Below are positions 5,247-5,460 of a stretch of 5,460 nucleotides of DNA, piece by piece. Below the pieces are notes generated by a model. That model had not been told where the DNA came from, ran no database searches, and saw nothing but the letters and a program-made list of their open reading frames with translations. This DNA comes from an uncultured Oscillospiraceae bacterium. Its GTDB lineage: Bacteria > Bacillota > Clostridia > Oscillospirales > Ruminococcaceae. A program made the translations under genes and the position numbers. The stretch covers positions 1-5,460 of the forward strand of contig CAJTSZ010000124.1 in assembly GCA_910578755.1 (NCBI GenBank). Direction: 5' to 3'. Numbering within the stretch: the stretch's first letter is position 1; each line of letters opens with the position of its first letter.

Positions 5247-5315
5247 AAAAAGCGTTTTTTATTTCCATGGGCCGCAGACAAGCTGCAAGGCCATGGAAAG
5301 TGGAACGCTTTTTTT
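5247..5315. terminator. Long bipartite hairpin with T-tail, likely bidirectional terminator
   Basis: AAAAAGCGTT (5247-5256) pairs with AACGCTTTTT (5304-5313). After a small internal loop, TTTCCATGG (5262-5270) pairs with CCATGGAAA (5291-5299). An inner stem GCAG/CTGC (5274-5277, 5283-5286) caps it. Seven T (5309-5315) follow on the plus strand, and five A at 5247-5251 give a T-run on the minus strand. No adjacent gene explains it. It could end an RNA from the hairpin tract, or a minus-strand gene beyond the right edge. Confidence 0.6.
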
Positions 5316-5324
5316 CGTGAGGCC

Positions 5325-5352
5325 AATGCCGCCCAAAGGAGAGGGCGGCATT
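5325..5352. repeat. Perfect 10-bp inverted repeat with AAAGGAGA loop
   Basis: AATGCCGCCC (5325-5334) and GGGCGGCATT (5343-5352) form a perfect stem. The loop, AAAGGAGA, resembles a ribosome binding site and is complementary over 7 bases to CTCCTTT at 5454-5460, the last bases of the window. Confidence 0.8.
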
Positions 5353-5374
5353 CCCGCTGGTGTGGACTTGTTTT

Positions 5375-5404
5375 CTTGCAGGCTCTGTACGTTAGAGCCG
5401 CAGG
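5375..5404. repeat. Bulged 11-bp hairpin
   Basis: GGCTCT (5381-5386) and AGAGCC (5394-5399) pair around the loop GTACGTT. CTTGC (5375-5379) and GCAGG (5400-5404) extend the stem by five pairs, one of them a T-G wobble, past a bulged A at 5380. No T-run follows. Confidence 0.65.
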
Positions 5405-5460
5405 CTTGGTAATGCCGAGCGCAGGCGAGGCTACTAAGCGGGCAGTCTGCCCCCTCCTTT

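Larger units (their letters stand above)
4961..5460. other. GC-rich, hairpin-dense non-coding tract
   Basis: No convincing gene lies in this stretch. The open frames that cross it have no ribosome binding sites, are low in complexity and are threaded through inverted repeats. Instead there is a chain of near-perfect stem-loops: 5000-5022 (two mutually exclusive), 5045-5067, 5078-5096, 5103-5134, 5150-5165, 5174-5205, 5247-5315, 5325-5352, 5375-5404 and 5440-5452. Only 5247-5315 looks like a terminator. The tract could be a cluster of interspersed palindromic repeats or a structured RNA that continues past the right edge. Sequence alone does not decide. Confidence 0.65.

Noticed and set aside
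4961..5412. Two plus-strand open frames (4961-5215 and 5215-5412) as genes
   Set aside because: They have no ribosome binding site and a low-complexity composition rich in Pro, Gly, Lys and Arg. They also run straight through perfect hairpins, including a terminator. They look like chance frames in GC-rich repeat DNA.
5400..5452. tRNA-like sequence
   Set aside because: There is no T-arm GGTTCGA-type motif, no cloverleaf with matching arms and no CCA end.
5320..5460. A known riboswitch, tmRNA, 6S RNA, RNase P or SRP RNA in the structured tract
   Set aside because: I could not find the conserved cores, such as the GGAAGCAGC of SRP RNA, the GAGGAAAGTCC of RNase P, or B12-box elements. An unknown RNA remains possible.
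1..5460. CRISPR array, insertion sequence, phage or defence island
   Set aside because: No regularly spaced repeats, transposase, integrase, terminal inverted repeats with target duplications, or defence-type domains are seen on either strand.

Overview
The window reads as a chromosomal stretch of a low-to-mid GC Gram-positive bacterium, most likely a gut-type Clostridia (possibly Oscillospiraceae/Ruminococcaceae; this is inference). The clues are strong AGGAGG-type ribosome binding sites, sigma-A-like promoters with 17-base spacers and several extended -10 elements, a TTG start, intrinsic terminators after most genes, and a stand-alone four-cysteine TSCPD protein of the kind common in Clostridia.

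Layout. Bases 1-419 hold no supportable gene. They contain two terminator-like hairpins and a promoter for the first gene. Three plus-strand genes follow: a PHP-domain phosphoesterase (420-1271), a small TSCPD/TIGR03905-type protein (1423-1677) and an unrecognised 212-residue protein with an N-terminal membrane segment (1837-2475). A bidirectional terminator at about 2489-2532 separates them from two minus-strand genes: an unrecognised 98-residue protein (2832-2536) and a two-domain NAD+ synthetase, nadE (4840-3044). Bases 4861-5460 start with the nadE promoter and leader, then become a GC-rich, non-coding tract packed with inverted repeats.

How the genes relate. Each gene appears to have its own promoter and/or terminator, so this looks like a row of single-gene housekeeping and orphan units rather than an operon or a defence/mobile island. 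No shared pathway is evident.

The most notable point is in nadE. Its C-terminal ATP-dependent synthetase domain is intact in every motif I can recognise. Its N-terminal nitrilase-type glutaminase domain has lost all three catalytic positions (Glu to Ser45, Lys to Glu114, Cys to Pro143), has a deletion of about 26 residues between the second and third, and is unusually rich in cysteine. It is probably an ammonia-dependent NAD+ synthetase carrying a dead, possibly repurposed, glutaminase domain. The second item of interest is the hairpin-dense tract at 5000-5460, which may be a repeat cluster or an undescribed structured RNA cut by the window edge. I found no CRISPR array, insertion sequence, rRNA or tRNA.
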